Shown here piece by piece: positions 1 through 13,374 of a stretch of DNA of 64,000 bases. Origin of the DNA: Crotophaga sulcirostris (Eukaryota > Chordata > Aves > Cuculiformes > Crotophagidae); the NCBI GenBank assembly GCA_013397455.1, contig VYZB01000381.1, positions 331,740 to 395,739 on the forward strand. Reading direction: 5' to 3'. The notes beneath the pieces are model-generated. The model searched no databases, was not told the DNA's origin, and was given only the letters and a program-made list of their open reading frames with translations. Each line of letters starts with the position of its first letter. Position 1 is the stretch's first letter. Made by a program: the position numbers and the translations under genes.

Positions 1-581
1 AACTGCAAGAGCAGTCAGGACCACAATTTAGCATAAGCATGAATGAAAGAGGAAGGAGAGAGTAAATGGTTTGCTCCTAACTGTATAGACTCTTACTAAA
101 AAAGTTGATTGAACAGAATAGAAAGCCGTCACTTTGCTGACAGATTATTTTAAAGCCATTCCACAAAATTCAATAGAGAGTCTCTTCTCACATTGTCCTG
201 GCCGTTTCTGTGATGCATCACATGCACTCAGTTTAGTCCATCTGTTTTGCCTGTCTTTCAAACACACACCTGGCTTCTTCCATGCCGTCCCTCACTTCAG
301 TCACCAACAGGTTGACATCATCTTGCAGCCAGTACATGCGACGCATCTCTTTGCAAACCCTCCATCTACTGAAAACACTGACAGAAAGCAACTCACTAAT
401 GATGGGCAGGATGTGCAATGAAGGACTCGTGCTCTGTCTTTTCAAAATCTTCACAAAACATAAATGCACTAAAGAGTCCGCTGGCCTGCTGCTAGTCTGA
501 GTGAAAGAAGAGAGTTAGGAAATCCTTCGTCTTTTCAGCTGATTGCTGCCTTGGTGCCTTCTCTGCCGATCCCTTTCAAAG

Positions 582-1460
582 TACCACAAGGTTGGAAAGG
601 ACCTTTGAGATCATCGAGTCCAACCTATAACCCAACACTAACACCAACCCATCATCTAAACCATGGCACTCAGTGCCCCGTCCAATCTCCTCTTAAACAC
701 CTCCAGGGTTGGCGACTCCACCACCTCCCCGGGCAGCGCATTCCAATGGCCAATCACCCTTTCAGGGAAGAACTTTTTCCTAATATCAAACCTAAACCTC
801 CCCTGACAAAGCTTGAGTCCATGCCCTTTAGTTCTGTCACTGGTCACCTGAGAGAAGAGACCAACCCCTGCCTGACTACAACCTCCTTTTAGGTAGTTGT
901 AGAGAGCAATAAGGTCTCCCCTGAGTCTCCTCTTCTCCAGACTAAACAGCCCCAGCTCCCTCAGTCGCTCCTTGTAGGGCATGTGCTCCAAACCCTTCAC
1001 GATCTTTGTTGCTGTCCTCTGGACACACTCCAGTGTCTTGACATCCTTCCCAAACTGAGGGGCCTAGAACTGCACACAGTGCTCAAGGTGAGGCCTGACC
1101 AGTGCTAAGTATAGAGCGATGATAACTTCTCTGGTCCTGCTGGCCACACTATTCCTGATGCAGGCCAGGATGCCACTGGCCTTCTTGGCCACTTGGGCAC
1201 ACTGCTGGCTCATGTTGAATTTCCTGTTTATCAGCACCCCCAAGTCCTTTTCTGCCTGACTGCTCTCCAGCCACTCTGTCCTCAGTCTATAGCTCTGCAT
1301 GGGATTGTTGTGTCCAAAATGAAGCACTCAACATTTGGACTTATTAAACATCATCCCATCTCTCCAGTCTGTCAAGGCCCCTCAGCAGGGCCATCCTACC
1401 CTCTAGCAGATCAACCCTTCCTCCCAGTTTGGTATTGTCAGCAAACTTGCTTTCCTTTCC
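582..1460 (-). mobile_element. CR1 LINE, 5'-truncated, longest copy
   Basis: The 3' end is at the left (CAAGGTTGGAAAGGACC, the reverse complement of the CR1 3' terminus). Rightward (upstream in the element) it encodes the C-terminal part of the CR1 ORF2 protein: the region after the reverse transcriptase core with [14 protein letters not shown] at about 1240 and [20 protein letters not shown] near 1100. A segment with [17 protein letters not shown] follows at about 910-960, ending in the ALSAMV stop at 656. These two parts share one frame but are separated by a TAG at 1064-1066 where other copies have TGG (Trp), a nonsense change. Similarity fades near GTCAGCAAACTTGC at about 1450. It is dead by truncation and by the stop. 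Confidence 0.93.
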
Positions 1461-4400
1461 CTGTTCATGCCACTCTTGCCAGGACAGCACCATGTTTCAC
1501 TGCACCTGTAACAGCAGGTATCAAATGGCAGCACAAGCCCTGGGAAGCGGCATTCCCCACATCATCCTCTGCTAAACCTGCAAATCCGCTGCTCTGTGCC
1601 TTCAAACTCTGTGACTGCTCCCAAAAGAAGATGCAGAAGTGGTGGGGAGCATGTGTGTCACACCAGGTGTCTGGAAGTTGCTGCAGAGGAGGATATGAAA
1701 GGTAAGCTCTGGTGGCAATAGCAGTGGCTACTGAAGGCCACTGCAGAGGAGCACGAAGAGAGCTGGTGGGAGCCAGCTTACCCGTGCTGCGCTTTGGTCT
1801 ATGCAGTAATCTCAGCCTCTCACTTTCATAAGTGCTAAATTCACACAAAAATGTTTTCTTTAAAACTCACCACAGGCGATTAAGCTGTGATCTAGATTAA
1901 TTAGCTGCCATATTTCATTTTTAAAATCAGAATTGGCCTGTGCTGACACGTGCTTACTCGTACCTAACTGCCTCTGATTTTTCACACTGCCTAGGACTGA
2001 CTGGCTGCTCCCAACCTCACTTACATGCACCAGGCAGCTGCCTGCACCCATTGCTGGAAGTAATTCTGCTGCACCTCTGGAGATGGGTGATGGGCTAAGT
2101 GGGGGGGACCAGGGGTCTCCTAATGAAAGTTGTGAGTCTGGTGTAACGCACATGCCCCAAGTAGCATTGCTTCAGTATTGAAAACAAAAGATTGATGAAT
2201 TGTATAATGTACTTTTACTGCTGCTAATTTTTCTGAGTGCTGCTGTTTGGTGTCTCTGGGAGGCTAACAGGCCTCTGGCCACAGAACAATACTTATTCCA
2301 TCCCAGCAGCTGGGCTGCTGGAGGGAAAAGTTGTGTCCTTGTTCCCTAAATGATAATCATCAGAATGCACATCAGTGAAAGGAAAAATCTGACAGAGGTT
2401 CAGCATCATTGCATGGAAACACAGTTCACCTTCTACCTCCGATGCCTGTGAAGGCCCTTCACTTTGCACCTTTATTCCCTGCAGAAAGAAGGGGATAACC
2501 AACAACCTTGTTTAAGCAACGTCATGGACTGGCTTATCCAAAACTAATTTCTGAGGTGCTAGAATCTCCTGTCCAGCACTACATTGCTCCCTGTCCATAA
2601 AAACTCTAGCTCTTCAGAGACAAATGCTGTTCAGCCTACCTCAACAAAACCCCTTTTAGTCTTGATGACACTTTAAATAATGTTGGTTCAATAACCTCAA
2701 TCCCAAATCTACATCTCCTGATGGAATGAGAAATTCCCTCAGGAATGTAATATGTTCATTCAGCAAGTTGACACTCCTGTTTGGTTGTTTTATGTACTAA
2801 CTTTACAGAAGAAGTCTTAATAGCACCCTCCTCAGGCCAAGGAGATGCTCAGAGTTCTGCAAGAAGCACCTCCTGCAACCAAGATGGGACTGCACAGGAG
2901 ATAGCCTTGCTTGCTTTAGCACACATGGACACACACAAGAGGTGTGTAAAGGGTGCGTGCATAAGGCACACAGGTGAGGTAGTCAATCCATTTACACTAA
3001 GAAGTAGGAGACAGACACCATGTAACTCTCAATATGTTCACTGGCATACAAAGTATTTATACGAAATATCAATGCAAAATATTCCTCAAGAATAGGTAAC
3101 ATAGAGTCTTCCTTTCCTTCCCCATTTCTATGTACACCTGCTAGAGCAAGCACTGCAGAAAAGTGAAGAGCCACTAGAACAGGAGCTAAAAAGCAATGCC
3201 ATCAGCCCATGAACTTCTCAAGCATAGGAAGTGTTGCCATGTGTGGTTCTCTATTCCCTCCCTCCCACTCAGCAGAAAGGACTTCAGATAGAAATAGAAG
3301 TTTGGAGAAAGTGAAACGATCTCCTGCACCACATTGTCAAAAGCCAACAAGGAGGCAACAGGCAAGCACCCTCCCTGTAACACAGCACAAAGACTTGAAA
3401 AATTAACAGCCAGAAGAACCCAGTAGAGTAGGGCAGAAAAAAAAATTCAAATTGGATCGTGGTCCCTAGTTCCCACCTTTTCCAGCTCACTGGCTGTTAG
3501 CTTTTTCTCCCGGGGATATTCTGTAATATCTCTATTACAATCAAAAAAGTCAGATTTTTTTTTCTTTCTTCCACACCAAGCCACTTGTCCCATCCTATGC
3601 ACAGGACTCCACTCCCACCCCACCTCACAGCAATGCGTCATTCCTGCCTTCTCCGCTCCCTTGGAGCAGAAGTGCAGCACAGGCCTCCTACCAGCTGCTA
3701 ACGTGCATCTTCCTTCTCTAGTCACAGGGATGCTAAACACACTGTAATAAATCTCCACATCCCAAGGGAACAGTTCTCTTTTTTTCAGACCCCACGACAT
3801 TACACACAGCAGCTCTTTCCAATGTCAAAAGCTCCATTTGAAAGCTCCTCTGCCCTCTGAAATATCCTGCTGTCCTATGTCTCATCACCTCTACCCAGTG
3901 AAATTTGCTCCCAGCACCACCTGGCTTTCAGGTTCCCTACAACGAGAGTAGGCAGCAGGCTCTGCTTTCAGCCAGTGGCAAGGTCCAGGATAGGACTGTT
4001 AGATGGAAGGGATTCATGCGTCTGCATGGGCATGCTTTACATATGTGCCTCTTCCTCCCCTCACAAGGATGTTGCTGACAATTTTCACCCTTGTAGCAGT
4101 GAAACAAACCAAGACAGCTAGTAAATTTGAAGGAAAGTCCATTTCCAGCACAGTGGCTGTACAGTGCATACTGAATCAAAAAGCTGGGGGAGAGAAACAA
4201 AGCAGTAGTTTTGCAAGGGTTGTCCCCAATTTTAAAGCAAATTCTCATCCAATTTTAGCAACAGAAACCTGTGCATGTGCTAACAAAATCTTTCTTCCTC
4301 CTCTGTGATGTCTCCTTCTCCTAAAACGGTTGTATTCAAATTCTGACTTCCTGCAGGAAGAAATGGTTGCGTGTTTTCAGTGTATGTTCAGTAAGTTAAA

Positions 4401-6699
4401 TGAGAAAAGTGGTGAAAAATAGATGTTTCCTACTATGCTTCAGATAGAAACTTTAGTCACACAGCAAGACACGGCCACGGTGACCGGACTGTCGTCCTCG
4501 GCTTTTCACTTACCATAGCCCTGTCACAGTCTTATCTCAAGCTCCATGACACAGGTTCTACCGCTGCTTGTCTTTCCTCCAGCTCACCATCTCTGATCAA
4601 ACACAGCTCCAGCAGTGTCTAGTAGAAGTATACTGTTTGCAATCTAAAATGCTCAAGATCATTCTGAACCATCAATTCTTCTTTGGACCTATTGTCTAGA
4701 GCAGTAGAGTATTGTCTGGCATCGCTTTTTGCATTTCCTTGCAGCATCAGAGTTCTCAAGATACTACAGAATCAGATAGTGCTAAACTTCCATTTCCTAC
4801 CCACAGGTGAATACCAGAGAGATTTTGCTTAAAGCACAATTTGTTACATTTGCTTTCCACTTTTTCTTGATTTTATCTATTGCTATAAAGATGCAATTGC
4901 TGCTCAGCTTGACGTCATTATACAGATACCTTAAAAGGAGCTTGAAACCAGAGTAGAGTCTCTTCTTCCCAGCTATCTTGTTCTAGTCTTCTTTCTCCTT
5001 TGCACAGGCCTTCTTCCACAGGCTTCATCCTCATGAAGTTGTTAAAGGACATTTCTAGCTGGAGCTCTCTGGATTTCTCCACATGCTGGAATGTTTCTTT
5101 AGAGTCCTGCTTTACTCACCTCTGCTGTGTTTTTATCCTGATAATATTGTTTGCAACTTCAGCGAGTTCACACTTCACCTCCTCTCACACCTCATTTGGC
5201 GTTTTGTCCTCTGTGCATTTTAGCAATGCATCAGACTGATCCCCAATTACCACTACTGTAGCCTTCTCCAACACACTCCACATTATTCCCAAAGGGTTGA
5301 AAGAATAATTTCATGCATTAGAAGCACGAAACCTGAACTCTGAAAGAAGCAGCTGATGATCTGAGGCACTAACAGCACCTGGTAGAGTTTTACAGAAGAA
5401 AAATCACTAATTTCTGCCCTTCCCATATGAAGTTTTAGTCCTTTCCCTCCACTCCTGCACTTCAATATGATTTCTTATATTAGTTCCAGCTATACCTTCC
5501 TCTACTGTGATGTTGGGTTGAATGGGCAAATATTAATCTTGTGCCAATTTTACATTGGTGCATCCCATCTGGTGTATTTTCATAGACAATTGTCATTTAC
5601 ACAAGTAAAAATGACAGCAGATTCAGATCCAAAGTACCTTAAGAAAACAGTTTTAAAAAGCAAGTTCCCAAATACGCTTAAAGTCTGTAGATGGTTGCCT
5701 CATCTTGTGGCTTCTGCTTGTCTAGTTTCCCATATAAATTCTTAACACCAGTCTCTTCCTTCAACAACAGTGACAGCATTTCATGGTTGTTAGTTGCTCT
5801 CAGAAGATGAAGTAACCTGATATAAATTACCTATTGCTGCGAGTGAAATAGAACACGTTTGCACAGTAGTCGCTCCTAGAAGGCAGCAAGTACTGACTAC
5901 ATTATTACAGGTAGAAGGTTTTCTATCACAGTAGAAGTCATTTTAATATGGCATCCTCCTCAAAGATTTTTCTCTACGGCTATTAAACATTTTTCCCCTG
6001 GTTCAACAGTCCACATCATGAACAGTGTCAAATCTTTATCCTAACTCTCACACTGGTGATGTACCAAAGATACAGCGAGACCACTCAGATGTCTTGCTCC
6101 CAGAAGAAACCAGAGACAACAAGGATAGAGGACAGGGTTTGAAATAGCAGAAACCCCCAAATGAACGGATTGTTCCCTGTTAAATCTGCATTTAATTGTT
6201 GCTCACAGCTATTCATTTTATCTGGTAAGAAAAGAACCCCAATAAACCAGCTACTGATTAAGAAAAAGACAAAGAGGATATTTGAAACACATGCCTCTAT
6301 GTATTCATCATACTGTGATGCCGACAAGCTATACTCTAGACTAGATGAGATATTCCTATATCTCGTGATGAGATGGGCTTTTGATGAACCAATTGTGAAT
6401 TTAAGACAACATACCTGTCATTCTTAACTCAGACTGCAAGAGACCAGCAGTTCAGAACCCAATGACACTGTTACACTCCCAGCTGCCGAACACCTACACA
6501 AGTGACATCAAGATACACTGCCAGGGAACCAGCTAGGAGATAGTTCTCTTCGACGTAGGTCTAACCTAAACATACCTAAAAATTGTTTTTGTCACTTTAT
6601 TGTGAAGAGACTGACAAACTGGATAGAGTTTTAGGACACTATGAAATGATTGGGTAAACTCAGGAAAAATGGAAAAAACTCAGCGGGAACAACTGAGAC
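1461..6699. other. Intronic stretch without recognised genes
   Basis: Unique sequence of mixed composition. Open frames here are short, overlap on both strands and show no domain or codon signal. The only motif noted is a CRE at 4910. Confidence 0.5.
4910..4917. promoter_or_regulatory. Palindromic CRE motif TGACGTCA
   Basis: A perfect cAMP-response element consensus followed by TTATA, in ESRRB intron 1. A single 8-mer match carries little weight without conservation data. Confidence 0.25.
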
Positions 6700-6930
6700 A
6701 TGAACTGAAACATAGTAAGGTCTGCCTGATGATCAGGAAACACTTTTTCACTGTAAGGGTGACTGTGCACTTGCCCAGAGAGGTTGTGGAGTCTCTCTCC
6801 TTAGAGATATTCAAAAGCTGTCTGGACATGGTCCTGGGCAACTGGCTCTAGGTGCCCCTGCTTGAGCAGGCAGGTTGGACCAGATGACCTCCAGAGGTCC
6901 CCTCCAGTCTCAGCCATTCTGTGATTCCGT
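6700..6930 (+). mobile_element. Older CR1 LINE 3' fragment, different subfamily
   Basis: The sequence GCCCAGAGAGGTTGTGGAGTC at about 6774, a run near CTAGGTGCCCCTGCTTGAGCAGG and the terminus CATTCTGTGATTCCGTGA at 6917-6932 match the classic avian CR1 3' region. The tail unit is ATTCTGTG, unlike the ATACTGTG tails of the other copies here, and the sequence is more diverged. The copy begins around 6700 and has no open frame. Confidence 0.88.
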
Positions 6931-9900
6931 GAGAAAGCAAGAGATTGCTTCATTTAGGAAACAGTGTGCACATACACCAAAGATGCACTCAAAGACAGTT
7001 ACGTATTTCTCAAAGACTGCATGAAACTCATATGGGAAACACAAAGGTTTCTCTTTCCTCATCAAGCTTCTTTACCACAAGGTCTCCACAGGCAGTGGGA
7101 TCGCTCTTCAGGAGATGTGCTGACAGCATCCAAACACATACTAGCAAGATGCTGAAGAGAGTGTGCAGGGTAGGACCTGTCAAGGATGACAAAGAGCCTC
7201 CCTGGATACTCCACAAGGTCCATAAACATGGAAACTATCTCTTAATGCAGTAATGAGAGCACTGCCAAGATGCCCAGGAGAAACCTGCGTGCACTTTTTA
7301 GAGGACAAAGTCATTTGAATCCTTCCAAAGAGCTGGCCCGTGAACAGAAAGGTGCGATGGCTGCAGGCAGCCCTCGCAGCCCTCTCCCAGCAGCGAGGAG
7401 CCTGGCGCACTGTCGGCGCAGCCCTGCAGGTGGCTGCAGAGCTCTTCCAGCTCCCACCTGCGCGGGAGCAGCGGTCAGGTGGAGGCAAAGCCACTGGCCG
7501 GTCCCCCACCGAAGGAAGCAAAACTATTCTCTTTTCAAAAGAAGGACACTTCTCTCTATGCTGCCTTTATTTCTACTCAAGTCTAAGAGTCAGTCACCTG
7601 CAGGTTGAATAACACCGTCTGTAGCCTCCCAAAGATCCTGCGTTTGCAAGTTTTCCTACGACGACAACTGAAAGAGACACTGTGGCTCTTAAGTGTGACA
7701 GCGAACTCATCTTAAATGGAGTAGAATTTGCTTTTCTCACCAATGCTCTGTAGTCCTAAGAAGCTCTTACAGAGCAGATATTTGAAAAGATTTTCCCATT
7801 CCTCCTCTTGCCCATGGCAGCCATATCCTCCTCCTCCGTTGCCCAGACCTTCACCTAACTGTGCTGAATGGCTGGCTGGTGCAGAAGAGCAACCTTCTTC
7901 CTAGATCCCATGTCAGGTTCAAGCACTGTGCCTGAAACAAGCCACTTTTGCCCACCAGCTTTCCTCAAACTCTAGCTTTAGCTCCGAACCAGTTTAGAAA
8001 AAAAATATCTGAGATCCCCATCACTCTGGATGCTTTCATTTTCCCGAAGCCGTGTCTCCTACTTCCTTCTCCCCCTTTCCACCATTACACAGCAGATCTA
8101 TGTAGGGACAGGGTGAAGTTTTGCATTACAAAATTTTGGGTTCAAATCCTTCCTCGGTCCCAAGCACATCGTGAGTTTTTCTGCGTTCGCCTTGTACCAG
8201 TTACATGTTCTTGAGCGCAAGTCAGTCCGGTGCCTGCACAGCTCCCTCACTACGCCATGGACAGCTCCCCACCACGGTCACGCTGACACTTGGAGGAATC
8301 TGGTGCCCAAGTCACATCACCTCGCTTTGAAATCCCGGCTGCAGTAAGGTAGCATGAACCGTTCCTTTATGGTATGCAGCTATCCGGTCCCTTTTCAATC
8401 TACATGTCTGAATCAAATAAATTATCTCCTAAGAGGGAGTCAAGAACTTATAATAGACACCAGCCGCCCAACCTCTTTTAATCCATCCAATATTAGACTC
8501 GTTAGTCATCAGGATAACAATGCTATTTGCAAATCAGCTACCTTTATAAGATAACCAACGGGACCTGGTACAATGTCTATTAGTCCAACAACATCACCAC
8601 CAAGATATATAACTGCTTCTGTACAAAAACCTTTCTTCTAATCCTTTTTAAACTCAACAAGACTGATTAATTCATGAATAATAAAAACCAATTTTTAACT
8701 CTTGGTCCAACAGGGGAATTGAATCTATAACATTTTTCAGAGACTGAAGCAAAATAATAGTACGTTGAAAAAGCAGACCAGCCAAAAGCAGGTATTTTCT
8801 CTTCTTTCAACCAACAATTAAGGGGAGTGGGGGGCAGGCTGCATCTGTTTTTCCCTAAAGACTTGAGGGGAAAATTGTAAGGAAAATTAGTGTATTAAAA
8901 CAAGTATAAATACCACAATACCTGTACTGTGAGAGCTTTTGTTTCATAATTACGTTATTTTTAAAAGGCTGTGGAATTAAATCTGCTCATATTTTTAAAA
9001 ATAATTCCATGTTAGAACAGGAACTCAAGAGCAGAAATTTCAACAGAGATGGTCCATATTATTAAAGAGGTAATGATCATGGGCAGTGATTAGGGCTTAT
9101 AGAATCCTTTGCAATGACAGTCCTCTAGCTGTAATTGCTAGAAGAAAATGAAATACTCGGGGAGGTTTTTTTGGGGGGAAAGGCTGACTTTTAAAAAACA
9201 ACAACAAAAACAACTTTTATCCCTTATCTAAAAGGATAAAAAGAGAATGGTCAGAAACACTGCCGGTGTTGAAATAAAAAAAAAAAAAAACAAAGTCATC
9301 ATCAAATTACTTCCTAACCATGGGGTTTCACACGGGGAAGCAGCTATATTTAATGTCTTCCAAAACCAAAAACACTTTAAAAGGGGAAAAAAAAAGAAGA
9401 AGAAATAAACCAAAAATTAAACAAAAAGAAAAAAAGAAATTCCAAAGCACTTACTTTTCTGGCTATGGTACATAAGCCCAGCTTTATGTCGACAATGTTA
9501 TGGCTGGATCCATGTTCTGCATACCATTTTTCAAATTCCTCTCTGATACTTTATTTAAGGAAAATCTCTGTTCCTCTTTAAAAATTACAAATTCCAATGT
9601 GCATTGATTTATAAAGAGAAGATTCAACTGTAGTTGTTTAGTAACACCTAACCCTATAAAACTCATAATTATAGATGTTCCAAAAGAAACACCAATTTTT
9701 TTTTAAGTACAAATGTTACATATGGCATATTTGTACAGTTTTCTAGATTTATAGACCACCTTCTATGCAAGGCTATCAACAGATTTACAAACTTGAATTA
9801 ACAAATACTCAGAACAGCCTTGTGATGAAGACAGACATCCCTATTTTTTTATACATTTATACATACATAAATGCACAGAAGTGCGCAACCATATGCATAA

Positions 9901-11520
9901 GGGTTTTGGGTATGCACACAAAGAGACAATGTATGGATAAATGTTTAAGTGAAGCAGTACACTATGCAATATCAAATGAGCATGTGGTTACATATAAAAT
10001 TATATATTTCGTATACATGTACAATCTGTTAATTTATCGCATGTGTACGTGTATTTAAAAATAAGTGCGTACTCAAACACCCTGATATACACCTATCCAT
10101 GCACTTACAGATCTCTGTATGCAAGAAAACTGTTTCTCTTGTACTTTTGACTCATTCTAGTCCTCCACAACATGCTTAGTGCCACTATGCAACTTGTATC
10201 ATATATTCTGAAGGAGAGGCATCTGGCATCACCTATGTAAAATAATACATACAGGCATATTAAAACGCTTAATTTTCAAAAGGTCATATTTGCTACAATC
10301 CATTAAGGTAAAAAGAACCCACAATAAGTAAAGCAACACCTTTCACAAAGCTCGAGCACGAAAATACAAGTTCCTGCATCGGGATTTCCTTGGCTTTAAA
10401 AGTAAGTCTCAATTTTGTATCATGCAGCTGTGGCCCCCTCCCTGCCCCAGTCCCTGGTTAGGCTGCATCGCAGGCTACACATCCTCGCTCCAAAGTTGCC
10501 GCTTAAGACAGTCCGGTGTATGGAGAGCCCTGATCCAGCCAGATACCCTCGCACTGCTGATGAATCTGATAACAAAAATTGCTTACTAAAGAGTGTCAGG
10601 CAATAGGCACCAACGCTTTTAGTTTCATAGGAGAATGTTTTCAGCATCTCCCTGTACCATTACCCCCTTAGTCCACAAAAACGACAAAAAAACCCTTCAT
10701 CAACAGAAATATAAAAACTACAGAGAAACTTAATTGAACTCTTAAGAGATACAAGTAGAAGCAACACCATGTATGTCTGAAAAGGAGCTGAAGGACTCAA
10801 TTTATGTGCTGTAAAAAATTAAATTACTTCTTCCTCTACAGCACTTTCTTAACTATTAAAACTAGATAGCAATCGCCTCATACATTGTCCAGAAACAAAT
10901 AAAAATAAACTGACAGTAACTCTCAAAATTGCTGTATAAATCAAAGATTTTTAAAAAAATAAAAAGCAAAGTATGAAGAAAATGTACACATAGAAAATGT
11001 GTATTGGCCATTTCTGGTTATGTGCACAAAAAAAAATAATTCTAAACCAAATTCCCGAAAATCAGTAACACCCTGTATTCTCTACTGCTGTGTTGTTTCA
11101 TCTATTTAAAACTCATCTAGGCAATTTCTTAAATCAGGAAACAAATAATATGTTTGAGAACAGTCAGACTGCCTGATTAAAACCAAAACCAACACAGACG
11201 ACTTTTGAAAAATAAAATCCGTGGAAGAATAATTCTTTAGTGTCCTTATTTTCAGCTGTTTCATTTTTAATATATAAAATGGTGTAAACCTCAGTGAGAA
11301 ATTTGGTTTGTAATCGTTCATGTCAGCATATTTTTAAAAAATGTACTTGCAGCAACTGATGGAAAAATCATATTTCTGTCTTATGTTCACCCAAGTGCTT
11401 ACACATTATTGAAATGATCATCTCCTTATGCAAAATCATAACAGGAGAATTGAACATTTTTTTAAAGCTGTTCTTTTGACCTTTCTCTTGAGTAAAAGGA
11501 CAGCGAGACAATACACTCAC
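6931..11520. other. AT-rich intronic stretch, no genes seen
   Basis: Apart from the GC-rich patch at 7340-7520 this is AT-rich DNA with A-runs (9275-9292, 9390-9440). A faint MIR-like phrase, GGGTTCAAATCCTTCC, occurs near 8150. No young transposon is visible. Confidence 0.5.
7340..7520. other. GC-rich patch inside AT-rich intron
   Basis: About 180 bases rich in CAGC, GCTGC and some CpG (CGGCGCAGCC, CTGCGCGGGAGC) sit within AT-rich DNA. Both strands happen to have open frames of about 110 codons, composed of Ala, Arg, Pro and Gly as GC-rich DNA gives. No domain is recognised. It could be an unannotated exon, an alternative promoter or a chance island. Confidence 0.35.
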
Positions 11521-11572
11521 CAGCATTGTTCACAGTGACGGCTCCATCATCGGAGATTGAGGGCCATTATTA
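11521..11572 (-). other. Candidate 52-nt alternative or 5' UTR exon in ESRRB intron 1
   Basis: On the minus strand a branch-like CTAAT and a pyrimidine run (TTTTCCCCCCTTTTTCTCC) precede CCCTTTAG at 11573-11580. After 52 bases there is GCTG followed by a GTGAGTG donor (11520-11514). All three frames hit stops, so it cannot be an ordinary internal coding exon. Joined to ESRRB exon 1 (phase 2) it would add 14 residues (His-Asn-Asn-Gly-Pro through Pro-Ser-Leu) and then TGA. As a 5' UTR exon it carries a short uORF (MALNLR) with A at -3 and G at +4. Function is not known; support is splice-signal quality only. Confidence 0.35.
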
Positions 11573-12727
11573 CTAAAGGGAACTTTAAAGTGCCAGGAGA
11601 AAAAGGGGGGAAAATTAGAAAATAACACTTCTAAATATGCTTTACGTATAAAAAGCCTTTCAGAACAGTAGACACAGAGTAACAAAAAATCTTCATCTAA
11701 AACAGCTGCAGTAAAACACAGACAATCAATTCAAAACAAAAGGTGCTGAGAGAAATTGTCTCCTTTAAGGCAGGATACTCTAAGCTGGAGGTCCCACTTC
11801 CATCACCCACGTTATAGGTTATTTTAATTTAAGAAAAATATATGACCCTTAAAATACATGGTAAATCCAACATAATTTCCAGGAATGGAAAAGGAAAATC
11901 TGGACTGAAGGAAGGGGTACACATCAAAGGTTCTTACCCTACCTTTTCCTTCCAAGTCTTCAACCGGATGCAATATTTGTGAGATACCCTTACAGTCATG
12001 ACAAAAACTGCATGAAAACGAGCACCTCTCTCTACATTTAAGCTATTTCCTTTCATGTACAGAAAAATGCAAAGAACAAATAAAACTCTGACAAAATATG
12101 AACAGTCCTATCACAAATTTCACTGCAATTTAAGCCCTATCTTAAAATCAAAAAAGAAAACAAATAAGCAACAATATTTACACAAAAAAAAAGCAAAATA
12201 GCCCTCTCTGCTTCCTATGCAGGCGTAAGTTTGTGACTTTATGAACAGGTTCTGTGCCTTATGGATGAGGAATATTCTTTATAGGATGACAAAGTCATCC
12301 TAAGGGTGACTAGACTGAGATTTGCCAGGATCCCACAAAAAAGAACAGGATTTCTTACATATTTATTCCTCCCCCATTCAGAAAGGGAGTGCAAGAAAAT
12401 TCCAGCTCAGCAGGGACACAGAGCCATCGCAGGTCCTGTGATAACAGCTTGCCACCTGCTTTTCGCAAGTTGTCTTTGCGAAGTGCAAGGGGCACTGAAT
12501 AAGTAACGTTGCCTGTGGTGATAGGAATGCACTGAACAGCTCAGTATGCAAAAGCACTTACTGGTACACAGTGCTCTTCACAAAGGGCACTGCAGAACGC
12601 TTCCCAGCCTGTGTCAGAAGTGCTAGGAGAGGAAATATTAGTGCATGTGTCGCAGAAGGAACATAAGCACTTGCCATCACAATAAAAGAAGGTATAAGCA
12701 AATATAGGTACAATGCTGCTCATAGCA

Positions 12728-12761
12728 AAAAAAACCAAACCAAACCAAACCAAACCAAAAA
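12728..12761 (+). repeat. (AAACC)n microsatellite
   Basis: About six units of AAACC/AACCA in a row, following AGCAAAAA. Confidence 0.9.
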
Positions 12762-13365
12762 TACAGATGAAACTTAGCAGCAGTCAGACTAGAAGGAGCA
12801 TCTCTTTGCACGAACAGCAAGGGTTAACAGTGGCATACAAGCTCTGGTCCAGTCAAGATAGGGTCAAATGATGTGCACTGAAAGTTTCAAGTCCTCAATC
12901 CCCCAGAGCTTGTTTGCTAATTACATTTGCAATTATAAACATGACAAATATATTATTATACAGTGCGTTCCACCTTGAGCAGTCATGTTTCTCCTCACGG
13001 ACAGTCACTGCCAGCAGCTAGTCTCTCAAGCACTGGAAGAATCAAAGTGCACTGTGCTCCAGCTGCAAGGATCGTTTTGTGGGCATCTCTATTGCTCTGG
13101 AGAGACAGGGCAAAGCTTTAGAGAGAGGCAGCATAGCAAGGATGGAAACAAATGCAGAGAACAAGTTGCTACGATTTAATTCCTAGGAAATAAAACTCAC
13201 CAAGTCAATAGCTATTACTAATAAAGAATATTAAATTCTGTTCTGTTCCCAATGACAGGCACAAAGCACTTGACATATGCAAGCTACCCAGAGGTGACTA
13301 TATTCACAACTCAAATGCAGCCGATACTGTAAACACAGAAAGAAATCAAGGTTTTCCTATTTTCA

Positions 13366-13374
13366 GCAAGGTCA
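13366..13374 (+). promoter_or_regulatory. Extended nuclear-receptor half-site GCAAGGTCA
   Basis: AAGGTCA is the ERR/SF-1 core; the preceding GC departs from the optimal TC. A self-regulation site in intron 1 is possible but unsupported beyond the motif. Confidence 0.2.

Noticed and set aside
7180..7608. About 112-codon frames on both strands over the GC-rich patch
   Set aside because: Opposing open frames are expected in stop-poor GC-rich DNA. Kept only as a compositional feature.
8140..8215. Possible MIR fragment
   Set aside because: Only GGGTTCAAATCC and a loose GCAAGTCA are shared; order and spacing are too weak to list.
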